Of a DNA stretch of 64,000 nt, positions 26,941 to 35,053 are shown piece after piece. The notes beneath the pieces were generated by a model, which was given only the letters and a program-made list of their open reading frames with translations, searched no databases and was not told the DNA's origin. Numbering within the stretch: position 1 is the first letter of the stretch; the number at the start of each line of letters is the position of its first letter. This stretch comes from Streptosporangium sandarakinum (GTDB lineage Bacteria; Actinomycetota; Actinomycetes; Streptosporangiales; Streptosporangiaceae). Location: positions 372,001 to 436,000 of the forward strand of contig NZ_JACCCO010000003.1 of the NCBI RefSeq assembly GCF_013409935.1, read 5' to 3'. Position numbers and translations under genes: made by a program.

Positions 26941-29013
26941 TCAGGCCGGGAGCGACGCCACGCCCGGCGGCAGGAACCGCGGCTGGGCGATGCCCGTGCG
27001 GTCCAGGTACGGCGTGATGCCGCCCAGGTGGAACGGCCAGCCGGCGCCCAGGATCATGCACAGGTCGATGTCCTGCGGCGCGGCCACCACGCCCTCGTCG
27101 AGCATGATGCGGATCTCCTGCTCCAGGGCGCGCAGCGCGCGCAGCCGCACCTCCTCCGCGGTGGACGGGGAGGTGCCGCCCGCGAAGAAGGCGACCGCCT
27201 CGGGGTCGAGCGTGAAGTCGGGCTTGAAGACGCCCGGCTTGCCCGCCGCCACCAGCCGGGCGAGGTTCTCCGACACGCCGAAGCGGTCGGGGAACGCCTG
27301 GTGCATGGTCTCGGCGACGTGCAGCGCGACGGCCGGGCCGACGAGCTGGAGCAGCGCGAACGGGCTCATCGGCAGGCCGAGGCCGTCCAGCGCGTGGTCG
27401 GCGGTCTCCAGCGGGGTGCCCTCGTCCACCGCGCCGATGACCTCGCCCATGAAGCGGGTCAGGATGCGGTTGACGACGAACGCGGGCGCGTCCTTGACCA
27501 GCACCGACGACTTCTTCAGCGTCCTGCCCACGGCGAAGGCGGTGGCCAGCGTCGCGTCGTCGGTCCTCTCGCCGCGGATGATCTCCAGTAGCGGCATCAC
27601 GGCGACCGGGTTGAAGAAGTGGAAGCCCACCACCCGCTCGGGGTGCTCCAGCTTGGCGGCCATCTCGGTCAGCGACAGCGAGGAGGTGTTGGTGGCCAGC
27701 ACGCACTCGGCGGAGACGACCTGCTCCACCTCGGCGAACACCTGCTGCTTGACCTTCATGTCCTCGAAGACCGCCTCGATGACGAAGTCGGCGTCGGCGA
27801 ACGCGTCCTTGGTCAGCGAGCCCGTCACCAGGCCTTTGAGCCGGTTGGCCTGGTCGGCGGAGACGCGGCCCTTGCCGAACAGCTTGTCGATCTCACCGTG
27901 GACGTAGCCGACGCCCTTGTCGAGGCGGGCCTGGTCGAGGTCGGTCAGCACGACCGGGACCTCCAGGCGGCGGGCGAACAGCAGCGCCATCTGCGAGGCC
28001 ATCAGGCCCGCGCCGACGACGCCGACCTTGGTGACCTTGCGGGCCAGCGCCTTGTCCGGGGCCCCGGCGGGCCGCTTGGCGCGGCGCTGCACCAGGTCGA
28101 AGGAGTACAGGCCGGCGCGCAGCTCGTCGCTCATGAGGAGGTCGGCCAGGGCCTCGTCCTCGGCGGTGAAGCCCTCGTCGCGGGAGGCGGTGCGGGCCAG
28201 CTCGACCAGCTCCAGCGCCCGGTAGGGGGCGGGGGAGGCGCCGCGCAGCTTCATGTCGACGAGGAAGCGGGCGTCGGCGATCGGCTTGGCCCAGTCCTCG
28301 GCGGTGTGGTCGGTCCGCGTGACGGTCACCTCGCCGCGCAGCACCTTGGCCGCCCAGCGCAGCGACTCCTCCAGGAAGTCGGCGGGCTCGAACATCGCGT
28401 CGGCGATGCCGGCGGCGAAGGCGTCCCGGCCCTTGATCATCCGGTTCTGCGACAGCGGGTTCTCGATGATCAGCTTCAGCGCCGCGGCGGGGCCGATCAG
28501 GCGGGGCAGGAGCTGGGTGCCGCCCCAGCCGGGCACCAGGCCGAGGAAGCACTCGGGCAGGGCGACCGCGGGCACGCCGGAGGAGATCGTCCGGTAGGCG
28601 CAGTGCAGGGCGATCTCCAGGCCGCCGCCCATGGCCGCGCCGTTGACGAACGCGAACGACGGGACGCTCAGCTCGCCCAGGCGGCGGAACACCCGGTGCC
28701 CGAGCCGGCCGATCTCCAGCGCCTGGTCGCGGCCGGCGACCAGCGCGGCGCCCTTGAGGTCGGCGCCGACGGCGAAGATGAACGGCTTGCCGGTGACGCC
28801 CACGGCCGCGAGGTCGGTGCGGGCCTCGATCGCGTCGAGGGCCTCCGCCAGGGAGGTGAGGCCGGCCGGGCCGAACGTGGAGGGCTTGGTGTGGTCGAAG
28901 CCGTTGTCCAGCGTGATCAGCGCCATGGTGCCGGCGCCGTCGGGCAGCTCCACGTCGCGGACGATGGCGCGGGTGACGACCTCGTCGCTGAAGATTTCCC
29001 TGATGTCCGTCAC
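26941..29013 (-). CDS. fadB: Enoyl-CoA hydratase / 3-hydroxyacyl-CoA dehydrogenase (multifunctional beta-oxidation protein)
   Basis: A 690-residue two-enzyme protein that hydrates enoyl-CoA and oxidises the 3-hydroxyacyl-CoA with NAD. The N-terminal crotonase domain (about 1-280) has FAFVNGAAMGGGLEIALHC for the oxyanion hole and PECFLGLVPGWGGTQLLPRLIG with the catalytic Glu. The dehydrogenase half has the Rossmann motif VGVVGAGLMASQMALLF (about residue 330), ATNTSSLSLTEMA, and ERVVGFHFFNPV with the catalytic His. Its GTG start at 29013 overlaps the thiolase stop by 4 bp (GTGA), so the two are translationally coupled and should form a trifunctional complex. The chain length preference is not readable. 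Confidence 0.93.
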   Translation of the reverse strand: MTDIREIFSDEVVTRAIVRDVELPDGAGTMALITLDNGFDHTKPSTFGPAGLTSLAEALDAIEARTDLAAVGVTGKPFIFAVGADLKGAALVAGRDQALEIGRLGHRVFRRLGELSVPSFAFVNGAAMGGGLEIALHCAYRTISSGVPAVALPECFLGLVPGWGGTQLLPRLIGPAAALKLIIENPLSQNRMIKGRDAFAAGIADAMFEPADFLEESLRWAAKVLRGEVTVTRTDHTAEDWAKPIADARFLVDMKLRGASPAPYRALELVELARTASRDEGFTAEDEALADLLMSDELRAGLYSFDLVQRRAKRPAGAPDKALARKVTKVGVVGAGLMASQMALLFARRLEVPVVLTDLDQARLDKGVGYVHGEIDKLFGKGRVSADQANRLKGLVTGSLTKDAFADADFVIEAVFEDMKVKQQVFAEVEQVVSAECVLATNTSSLSLTEMAAKLEHPERVVGFHFFNPVAVMPLLEIIRGERTDDATLATAFAVGRTLKKSSVLVKDAPAFVVNRILTRFMGEVIGAVDEGTPLETADHALDGLGLPMSPFALLQLVGPAVALHVAETMHQAFPDRFGVSENLARLVAAGKPGVFKPDFTLDPEAVAFFAGGTSPSTAEEVRLRALRALEQEIRIMLDEGVVAAPQDIDLCMILGAGWPFHLGGITPYLDRTGIAQPRFLPPGVASLPA

Positions 29014-30209
29014 TTCGCACCTTCCCAGGCGAGGTTCTCCCAGATGACCGTTCCGCCCATGCCCATGCCGACGCACATCGTGGTGACGCCGTACCGGACG
29101 TCGGGGCGCTCGCCGAACTCGCGGGCGAGCTGCGTCATCAGCCGCACGCCCGAGGAGGCCAGCGGGTGGCCGAAGGCGATGGCACCGCCGTAGGGGTTGA
29201 CCCGGGCGTCGTCGTCGGCGATGCCGAAGTGCTCCAGGAACGCCAGCACCTGTACGGCGAAGGCCTCGTTGATCTCGAAGAGCCCGATGTCGGAGATCGA
29301 CAGCCCGGCCAGGCGCAGCGCCCGCTCGGTGGACGGGATCGGGCCGACGCCCATGACCTCGGGGTCCACGCCGGCGAAGGCGTAGGAGACCAGCCGCATC
29401 TTGGGAGTGAGGCCCAGCTCGGCGGCGGTGTCGGCGGCGGCCACGATGCAGCCGGTCGCGCCGTCGTTGATGCCGGAGGCGTTGCCCGCGGTGACCCGGC
29501 CGTGCGGGCGGAACGGGGTCTTCAGCGTCGCCAGGCCCTCCATGGTGGTGCCGGGGCGGGGGGCCTCGTCGGCGGTGGCCAGGCCCCAGCCCTTCTCGGC
29601 GGTCCGGACGGCGACCGGCACGAGGTCGGGCTGGATCCTGCCGTCGGCGTAGGCCTTGGCGACCTTCTCCTGGGAGGCGACGGCGAAGGCGTCGGCGCGC
29701 TCCTTCGAGATGTTCGGGTAGCGGTCGTGCAGGTTCTCCGCGGTCATGCCCATGACCAGGGCGGAACCGTCCACGAGCTTCTCGGACAGGAACCGCGGGT
29801 TGGGGTCGACGCCCTCGCCCATCGGGTGGCGTCCCATGTGCTCGACGCCGCCGGCGATGGCGACGTCGTAGGCGCCGAAGGCGATGCCGCCGGCGACGTT
29901 GGTCACCGCGGTCATCGCGCCGGCGCACATGCGGTCGATCGCGTAGCCGGGGACGCTCTTGGGCAGTCCGGCCAGCACGGCGGCGGACCGGCCGATGGTC
30001 AGTCCCTGGTCGCCGATCTGCGTGGTGGCGGCGATGGCCACCTCGTCGACCCGCTCGGGCGGCAGGTTCGGGTTGCGCCGGATCAGCTCACGGATGACGC
30101 GGACGACCAGGTCGTCGGCGCGCGTCTCGGCATACAGGCCCTTGGGGCCCGACCTGCCGAACGGCGTGCGCACACCGTCGACGAATACGACGTCACGAGA
30201 CGAAGGCAC
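29010..30209 (-). CDS. fadA: Acetyl-CoA C-acyltransferase (3-ketoacyl-CoA thiolase)
   Basis: A 399-residue thiolase that cleaves 3-ketoacyl-CoA in the last step of beta-oxidation. The nucleophilic cysteine is in DRMCAGAMTAV (about residue 93). NEAFAVQ, GGAIAFGHPLASSG with the catalytic His, and TTMCVGMGMGG with the second active-site Cys are all present. GTG 30209 follows GAGGAG. It is first in the fadA-fadB operon. The upstream 260 bases are shared with the divergent LacI-type gene at 30470, but no fatty-acid regulator site was recognised. Confidence 0.94.
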   Translation of the reverse strand: MPSSRDVVFVDGVRTPFGRSGPKGLYAETRADDLVVRVIRELIRRNPNLPPERVDEVAIAATTQIGDQGLTIGRSAAVLAGLPKSVPGYAIDRMCAGAMTAVTNVAGGIAFGAYDVAIAGGVEHMGRHPMGEGVDPNPRFLSEKLVDGSALVMGMTAENLHDRYPNISKERADAFAVASQEKVAKAYADGRIQPDLVPVAVRTAEKGWGLATADEAPRPGTTMEGLATLKTPFRPHGRVTAGNASGINDGATGCIVAAADTAAELGLTPKMRLVSYAFAGVDPEVMGVGPIPSTERALRLAGLSISDIGLFEINEAFAVQVLAFLEHFGIADDDARVNPYGGAIAFGHPLASSGVRLMTQLAREFGERPDVRYGVTTMCVGMGMGGTVIWENLAWEGAK

Positions 30210-30444
30210 GGGTTCGCTCCTCGTTGCTGGGTAGCTTCACCCCCCATGCTACTCGCGGGTAACAACATCTCACACGACCCGCCCCCTCCGCCACGCGCGG
30301 GGGCCGGAAAGGCGGGCGGACCAGGCGTGCGAGACGCCCCGGGCGGTGCTCCCGCGCCACCGGGAACCGGAGACGGGCGGGGACCGGCGGGCGGGCCGGA
30401 CGCGCCCGGGCGGGGTGCGGGGAGGCGGCATCTGCGGCAGACTG

Positions 30445-30458
30445 GGAAATCGTTTTCC
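30445..30458. promoter_or_regulatory. Operator of the LacI-family regulator (autoregulatory)
   Basis: GGAAATCGTTTTCC is a 14-bp near-palindrome 11 bases before ATG 30470. It matches GGAAAGCGCTTTCC at 34797 in the form GGAAANCGNTTTCC, the usual pattern for LacI-family sites with a central CG. Its position would let the regulator repress its own gene. Confidence 0.75.
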
Positions 30459-30469
30459 TGGAGGTCGCC

Positions 30470-31477
30470 ATGGTCACTCTCGAAGATGTCGCCCGGCAGG
30501 CCGGCGTGTCGCTCGCCACGGCCTCGCGGGTGCTCAACGGCAGCACCCGCCAGGTGGGGGCGTCGCTGCGGGCCAAGGTCGAGCTGGCCGCCCACCAGCT
30601 CGGATACCGCACCAACGTGGCGGCCCAGACCCTGGCCAGGGGCGCCAGCAACGTGATCGGCCTCGTCGTCCACGACCTCACCGACCCCTACTTCGCCGCG
30701 CTCGCCGACGGCGCCATGCGGGTGGCCGAGAGCCACGAGTTCATGGTCATGGTGGGCACCACGCACCGCGACCCCGAACGGGAGATCGCCTACGTCTCCA
30801 CCCTGAACGCCCAGCGGGTCCGCGCCGTGCTGCTCACCGGGTCCAGGGTCGACGACGCCGGCCTGACCCGCAGGATGCGCCAGGAGCTCGACCGCTACCT
30901 GCAGACCGGCGGCCGGGTGGCCTGCGTCGGCCAGGAGGCGCTGGGCGTCGACACCGTGGTGCCGGGCAACCGCGAGGGCGCCGCCGGGCTGGCCCGGGCC
31001 CTCGCCGGTCTGGGGCACCGCCGCTTCGCCGTGCTCGCCGGTCCCGAGCGGCTGCTCACCGCCCGGGACCGGCTGGAGGGGTTCGCCGGGGCGCTCGCCG
31101 AACTGGGCCTGCCCGCCCCGCAGGTCGTCCACGGCTCCTTCGACCGCGACGGCGGCCACACCGCGGCGACCGAGGTCTCCGACGCCACCTGCGTGTTCGC
31201 GGTCAATGACGTGATGGCGGTGGGCGCGCTGGCGTCCTTCCGGGACCGGGGGGTCGGCGTGCCCGGCGACGTTTCGGTGGCCGGGTTCGACGACATCTCC
31301 ACCCTGCGGGACCTGGTCCCGCAGCTGACCACCGTACGGCTGCCGCTGGCGGACATGGGGGCGCGGGCGATGGAGCTGGCCCTCACCCCGCCGGGGGACG
31401 GCGCGGACGCCGAGCCCCGGATCGAGGCCGTGGCCGGCGAGGTCGTCCTCCGCGAGAGCACCCGCCGCCTCGGCTGA
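30470..31477 (+). CDS. LacI-family transcriptional regulator
   Basis: A 335-residue LacI/GalR repressor. The N-terminal helix-turn-helix (TLEDVARQAGVSLATASRVLNG, residues 3-24) and hinge helix (NVAAQTLARGASNVIGLVV) are classic. A periplasmic-binding-like sensor follows, with FAVNDVMAVGALASFRDRGVGVPGDVSVAGFDD. ATG 30470 follows GGAGG. Matching operators at 30445-30458 and 34797-34810 suggest that it controls itself and the sugar-modification operon transcribed toward it from 34778. The inducer is presumably a sugar or a sugar metabolite of that operon. Confidence 0.92.
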   Translation: MVTLEDVARQAGVSLATASRVLNGSTRQVGASLRAKVELAAHQLGYRTNVAAQTLARGASNVIGLVVHDLTDPYFAALADGAMRVAESHEFMVMVGTTHRDPEREIAYVSTLNAQRVRAVLLTGSRVDDAGLTRRMRQELDRYLQTGGRVACVGQEALGVDTVVPGNREGAAGLARALAGLGHRRFAVLAGPERLLTARDRLEGFAGALAELGLPAPQVVHGSFDRDGGHTAATEVSDATCVFAVNDVMAVGALASFRDRGVGVPGDVSVAGFDDISTLRDLVPQLTTVRLPLADMGARAMELALTPPGDGADAEPRIEAVAGEVVLRESTRRLG

Positions 31478-31490
31478 GCCGGCCCGCTCC

Positions 31491-31517
31491 GGCCCGGGGC
31501 ACCGCGCGCCCCGGGCC
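31491..31517. terminator. Bidirectional hairpin between convergent genes
   Basis: GGCCCGGGGC (31491-31500) and GCCCCGGGCC (31508-31517) form a perfect 10-bp stem with a 7-nt loop. It lies between the lacI-type gene and the end of the epimerase gene, so it may serve both. Confidence 0.65.
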
Positions 31518-31610
31518 GTCCCCGCGGGCCTTCCCGCCGCGCGGACGGCGGAACAGCGCAGGACATGCCGGACGACCTCCCGGCCGTCCGGCCGTCTCCG
31601 GGGCCGGGCC

Positions 31611-32444
31611 TCAGCGCTCGATCAGCTCGGCGAACCTCGCCTTCACCCGGGCCAGGACCTCGTCGGGGTCGGCGGCCCACACGTCGGCGTTGAAGATCTC
31701 CACCTCGATGTCCCCGGTGTAGCCCGCCTCGGCCACCGCCCGGGTCAGCGGCGCGAAGTCGATCACGCCGTCGCCCATCACGCCCCGGCCGAGCAGCACG
31801 TCGGCCGGGAGCGGGTGCAGGTGGTCGCACACCTGGTAGGAGGCGATCCGGTCGCCCGCCCGGGCGATCTGCGCCAGGACCTGCGGGTCCCACCACACGT
31901 GGAAGGTGTCGACGACCACGCCGACCCGCTCCGCCGGGTACGGCTCGGCCAGGTCGAGCGCCTGCCCGAGGGTGGACAGCACCGCCCGGTCGGCGCAGTA
32001 CATCGGGTGCAGCGGCTCCAGTGCCAGCCGTACCCCCCGCTCGGCGGCGTACGGGACCAGCTCGGCCAGCGCCCCGGCGACGCGCTCCCTGGCCCCGGCG
32101 AGGTCGCGGTCCACCGCGGGGGAGGGCTCGCCGGGCGTCACGCCCGGCAGGCCGCCGACCACCATGACCAGGCACGCCGCGCCCAGCGTGGCGGCCTCGT
32201 CGATCGCCCGCCGGTTGTCGTCGAGCGCCTCCCTGTCCCCGGAGGTCAGGAAGCCGCCCCGGCACAGCGACGACACCCGCAGGCCCGCGTCGGCCACCAG
32301 CTTCACGGTCTCGTCCAGCCCCTGCGCGGCGACGTCCTGCCGCCACAGGCCGATCGCCCCGACGCCGTGCCGTACGCAGCCCTCGACGGCCTCGGCCACC
32401 GACCACCGCCTGGTGGTCCACTGGTTCAGCGACAGACGGCTCAT
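31611..32444 (-). CDS. Sugar phosphate isomerase/epimerase (xylose-isomerase-like TIM barrel)
   Basis: A 277-residue AP-endonuclease-2/IolE-like TIM-barrel protein. Metal-ligand and substrate motifs visible are LALEPLHPMYC (Glu), VVVDTFHVWWDP (Asp, His), YQVCDHLHPLP (Asp, His) and GDIEVEIFN (Glu), in the order expected for a divalent-metal ketose isomerase or epimerase. It is the third gene of the operon and follows the DUF993 gene by about 60 bases. It probably interconverts an oxidised or keto-sugar made by the Gfo/Idh enzyme. The true substrate is unknown. Confidence 0.82.
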   Translation of the reverse strand: MSRLSLNQWTTRRWSVAEAVEGCVRHGVGAIGLWRQDVAAQGLDETVKLVADAGLRVSSLCRGGFLTSGDREALDDNRRAIDEAATLGAACLVMVVGGLPGVTPGEPSPAVDRDLAGARERVAGALAELVPYAAERGVRLALEPLHPMYCADRAVLSTLGQALDLAEPYPAERVGVVVDTFHVWWDPQVLAQIARAGDRIASYQVCDHLHPLPADVLLGRGVMGDGVIDFAPLTRAVAEAGYTGDIEVEIFNADVWAADPDEVLARVKARFAELIER

Positions 32445-32505
32445 CGCGCCGCCTCCTCTCCCGCCGCGGCCCGCGCCCGGTCCGCCCGCGTCCGTGCCCG
32501 TCCGC

Positions 32506-33636
32506 TCAGCATCCGTGCACCGCCAGCAGCGACCGCATCCGGTGCACGGCCATCTCCGGGTCGGCCAGCAGCCCGGCCCGGTCGGCCAGGCGGAACACCT
32601 CGGCCAGGTGCGGCAGCGAGCGCGACGCCTGGGCGCCGTTCACCATGGTGAAGGCGTCCTGGTGGCCGTTGAGCCAGGCCAGGAAGACGATGCCGGTCTT
32701 GTAGTGGTAGGTCGGCGTCTCGAAGATCTTCCGGGAGAGCGGGACCGTCGGGCCCATGATCTCGTCGTAGCGGGCGGTGTCCCCGGCGTCGAGCGCGGCC
32801 AGGGCCGCCGCGGCGGCCGGGGCGATCGCGTCGAAGATCCCCAGCAGGGCGTGGCTGCCCGAGGCGATCAGCGACGGGTAGTTGAAGTCGTCGCCGGTGT
32901 AGAGCCGCACGCCCTCCGGCAGCGCCGCGCGCAGCGCGACCTCGTGCCCGGCGTCCAGCAGCGAGACCTTGACGCCCTCGACCACCGCCGCGTGCTCGCG
33001 GATCAGCTCCAGGAACGAGGCGGTGGCCTCGGCGACGTCCCGCGAGCCCCAGTAGCCCGCCAGGTTCGGGTCGAACATCTCGCCCAGCCAGTGCAGGATC
33101 ACCGGGCGGTCGGCCTGCGACAGCAGCTTGCCGTAGACCGCGTGGTAGTCCTCCGGGCCCCGCGCGATCGCGGCGAGCTGCCGGCTGGCCATCAGGATCA
33201 CGCCGGCCCCGGCCTCGCGGACGGTCTCGGCCTGCTCGGTGTAGGCGGCCGTGACCTCCTCCAGGGTCGCGGCGCCCGGCGCGTGGTCGGTGCCCGCGCC
33301 GCAGGCCACCAGCTCGGCCGGGTCGCCGAGCTCCGCGGCCGCGGCGGCGCTGCGCCGGATCAGCTCGCGGGTGGCCGGCCAGTCCAGGCCCATGTTGCGC
33401 TGCGCGGTGTCCATCGCGTCGGCCACGCGCAGGCCGTACGACCACAGGTGGCGGCGGAAGCGCAGCGTGGCGTCCCAGTCGACGGCGGCGGGCGCGCCGG
33501 GGGTGTTGTCGCCGAGCGGGTCGGCCACCACGTGCGCGGCGGCGTAGACGACGCGGCCACGGGGCGGGCCGGCGGGCCGTTCCCAGGCGACCGGCTCGCG
33601 CAGGGTGTGCTCCCCGCCGGGAAGATCGATCCGCAT
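32506..33636 (-). CDS. DUF993 / dihydrodipicolinate-synthase-like protein
   Basis: A 376-residue protein of the DUF993 family, annotated elsewhere as DHDPS-like. Its ATG overlaps the upstream Gfo/Idh stop by one base (TGATG), implying coupling. A TIM barrel is suggested by GVILMASRQLAAIA, PVILHWLGEMFDPNLAGYWG, GVKVSLLDAGHEVALRAAL (a Lys in the expected Schiff-base strand) and LYTGDDFNYPSLIASG. If it works like other DHDPS relatives, it would be a Schiff-base aldolase or lyase on a keto-acid or sugar acid. No member's reaction is known to me, so this is inferred. Confidence 0.8.
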   Translation of the reverse strand: MRIDLPGGEHTLREPVAWERPAGPPRGRVVYAAAHVVADPLGDNTPGAPAAVDWDATLRFRRHLWSYGLRVADAMDTAQRNMGLDWPATRELIRRSAAAAAELGDPAELVACGAGTDHAPGAATLEEVTAAYTEQAETVREAGAGVILMASRQLAAIARGPEDYHAVYGKLLSQADRPVILHWLGEMFDPNLAGYWGSRDVAEATASFLELIREHAAVVEGVKVSLLDAGHEVALRAALPEGVRLYTGDDFNYPSLIASGSHALLGIFDAIAPAAAAALAALDAGDTARYDEIMGPTVPLSRKIFETPTYHYKTGIVFLAWLNGHQDAFTMVNGAQASRSLPHLAEVFRLADRAGLLADPEMAVHRMRSLLAVHGC

Positions 33637-34778
33637 CACCGCTCCATCGCCAGACGGCGGCCCTCGGCGGAGGAGCGCAGGGCCAGCTCGGCGACGCGGA
33701 CGCCGCGCGCGCCGGAGGCGAAGTCGTGCGGGAACGGCGCGTCCTCCAGCACGTGCCGGACGAACATCTCCCACTGGGTCTTGAAGCCGTTGTCGAACTC
33801 GGCGTTGTCCGGCACCTCCTGCCACCCGTCGCGGAACCGCGCCGTGACGGGCAGGTCGGGGTTCCAGACCGGCCTGGGGGTGGCCGCCCGGTGCTGGATC
33901 CGGCAGTTGCGCAGCCCCGCGACGGCGCTGCCGTGCGTGCCGTCCACCTGGAACTCCACCAGCTCGTCCCGGTTCACCCGGACGGTCCAGGAGGAGTTGA
34001 TCTGGGCGACGACGCCGCCCTCCAGTTCGAAGACGCCGTAGGCGGCGTCGTCGGCGGTGGCGGGGTAGGTCTCGCCCCGCTCGTCCACCCGCTCGGGGAC
34101 GTGGGTGACGGCGTGGGCGTAGACCGACTCGATCCGGCCGAAGAGGTTCTCCAGCACGTAGGTCCAGTGCGGGAACATGTCCAGCACGATGCCGCCGCCG
34201 TCCTCGGCGCGGTAGTTCCACGACGGGCGCTGCGCGGCCTGCCAGTCCCCCTCGAAGACCCAGTAGCCGAACTCGCCGCGCACGGACAGGATCCGGCCGA
34301 AGAAGCCGCCGTCGATCAGCCGCCTGAGCTTGAGCAGGCCCGGCAGGAACAGCTTGTCCTGCACGACGCCGTTCTTGACGCCCCGGGCGGCGGCGGCCTC
34401 GGCCAGTGCCACGGCGTCGCCGTGGTTCTCGGCGGTCGGCTTCTCGGCGTAGACGTGCTTGCCGGCCTCGATCGCCGCGAGGACGGCCTTCACCCGGGCC
34501 TGGGTGACCTGGGCGTCGAAGTAGATCAGGTTGGACTCGTCGGCGAGGGCGGCGTCGAGCTCGGTGGTCCACTCCTCGATGCCGTGGTCGGCGGCCAGTT
34601 TGGCCAGCTTGTCCGGGTTGCGGCCCACCAGCACCGGCCTGAGCGTCACCCGGCCGCCGTCGGACAGCGTCACGCCGCCCTGCTCGTTGATCGCCAGGAC
34701 CGAGCGGACCAGATGCTGGCGGTAGCCCATGCGGCCGGTGACGCCGTTCATCACGACGCCGATGCTTCGGTGGGACAT
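33636..34778 (-). CDS. Gfo/Idh/MocA-family NAD(P)-dependent oxidoreductase
   Basis: A 380-residue sugar or cyclitol dehydrogenase and first gene of the operon. The N-terminal Rossmann domain starts RSIGVVMNGVTGRMGYRQHLVRS. The cofactor-binding and catalytic EKP motif is in GKHVYAEKPTAENHGDAV (about residues 115-130), and GGIVLDMFPHWTYVLENLFG contributes the active-site Asp and His. ATG 34778 follows AGGAGAAGG. A perfect LacI-type operator is 19 bases upstream. It probably oxidises a secondary hydroxyl of a sugar; the substrate is unknown. Confidence 0.87.
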   Translation of the reverse strand: MSHRSIGVVMNGVTGRMGYRQHLVRSVLAINEQGGVTLSDGGRVTLRPVLVGRNPDKLAKLAADHGIEEWTTELDAALADESNLIYFDAQVTQARVKAVLAAIEAGKHVYAEKPTAENHGDAVALAEAAAARGVKNGVVQDKLFLPGLLKLRRLIDGGFFGRILSVRGEFGYWVFEGDWQAAQRPSWNYRAEDGGGIVLDMFPHWTYVLENLFGRIESVYAHAVTHVPERVDERGETYPATADDAAYGVFELEGGVVAQINSSWTVRVNRDELVEFQVDGTHGSAVAGLRNCRIQHRAATPRPVWNPDLPVTARFRDGWQEVPDNAEFDNGFKTQWEMFVRHVLEDAPFPHDFASGARGVRVAELALRSSAEGRRLAMER

Positions 34779-34796
34779 CCTTCTCCTGCCTTCTAT

Positions 34797-34810
34797 GGAA
34801 AGCGCTTTCC
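34797..34810. promoter_or_regulatory. LacI-type operator of the sugar-modification operon
   Basis: GGAAAGCGCTTTCC is a perfect 14-bp palindrome 19 bases upstream of the Gfo/Idh start. It fits the same GGAAANCGNTTTCC pattern as the site before the regulator gene at 30470. Confidence 0.8.
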
Positions 34811-34891
34811 GAGTCACCGTACGGCAGCCGCCGTCTCCTCGGCAAGAATCCCCGGGGGGTTTTCCCGGTTACCCGCGGCGGGAGCCCACCC

Positions 34892-34985
34892 GGAAGAGCG
34901 CTCCGGGGACCGTGTGGAAGGGCACCCGGAGTACGCACGAAAGGGCGTTCCGGAGCGCGGGCGAAGGCGCCCCGGAACGTGCCCG
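34892..34985. repeat. Four degenerate 22-24-bp tandem repeats
   Basis: Four units start near GAAGAGCGCTCCGGGG, GAAGGGCACCCGGAG, AAAGGGCGTTCCGGAG and GAAGGCGCCCCGGAA. They lie 70-160 bases beyond the RNase D stop, in the gap to the divergently placed sugar operon. This resembles other 3'-flank repeats in the window. Unit borders are approximate. Confidence 0.55.
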
Positions 34986-35030
34986 GCCCCGGCGGGGACG
35001 CGGCGGAACCGCCGGCGGGCTCAGGAGCGG

Positions 35031-35053
35031 GCGCCCCGGCGGTTCCGGGGCGC
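35031..35053 (-). terminator. Terminator of the DUF3000-RNase D operon
   Basis: GCGCCCCGG (35031-35039) and CCGGGGCGC (35045-35053) form a perfect stem with a CGGTT loop, abutting the RNase D stop codon. Confidence 0.75.

Noticed and set aside
27619..29193. A 524-codon plus-strand frame opposite the fadB-type gene
   Set aside because: Low-complexity shadow; the minus strand has intact crotonase and dehydrogenase motifs.
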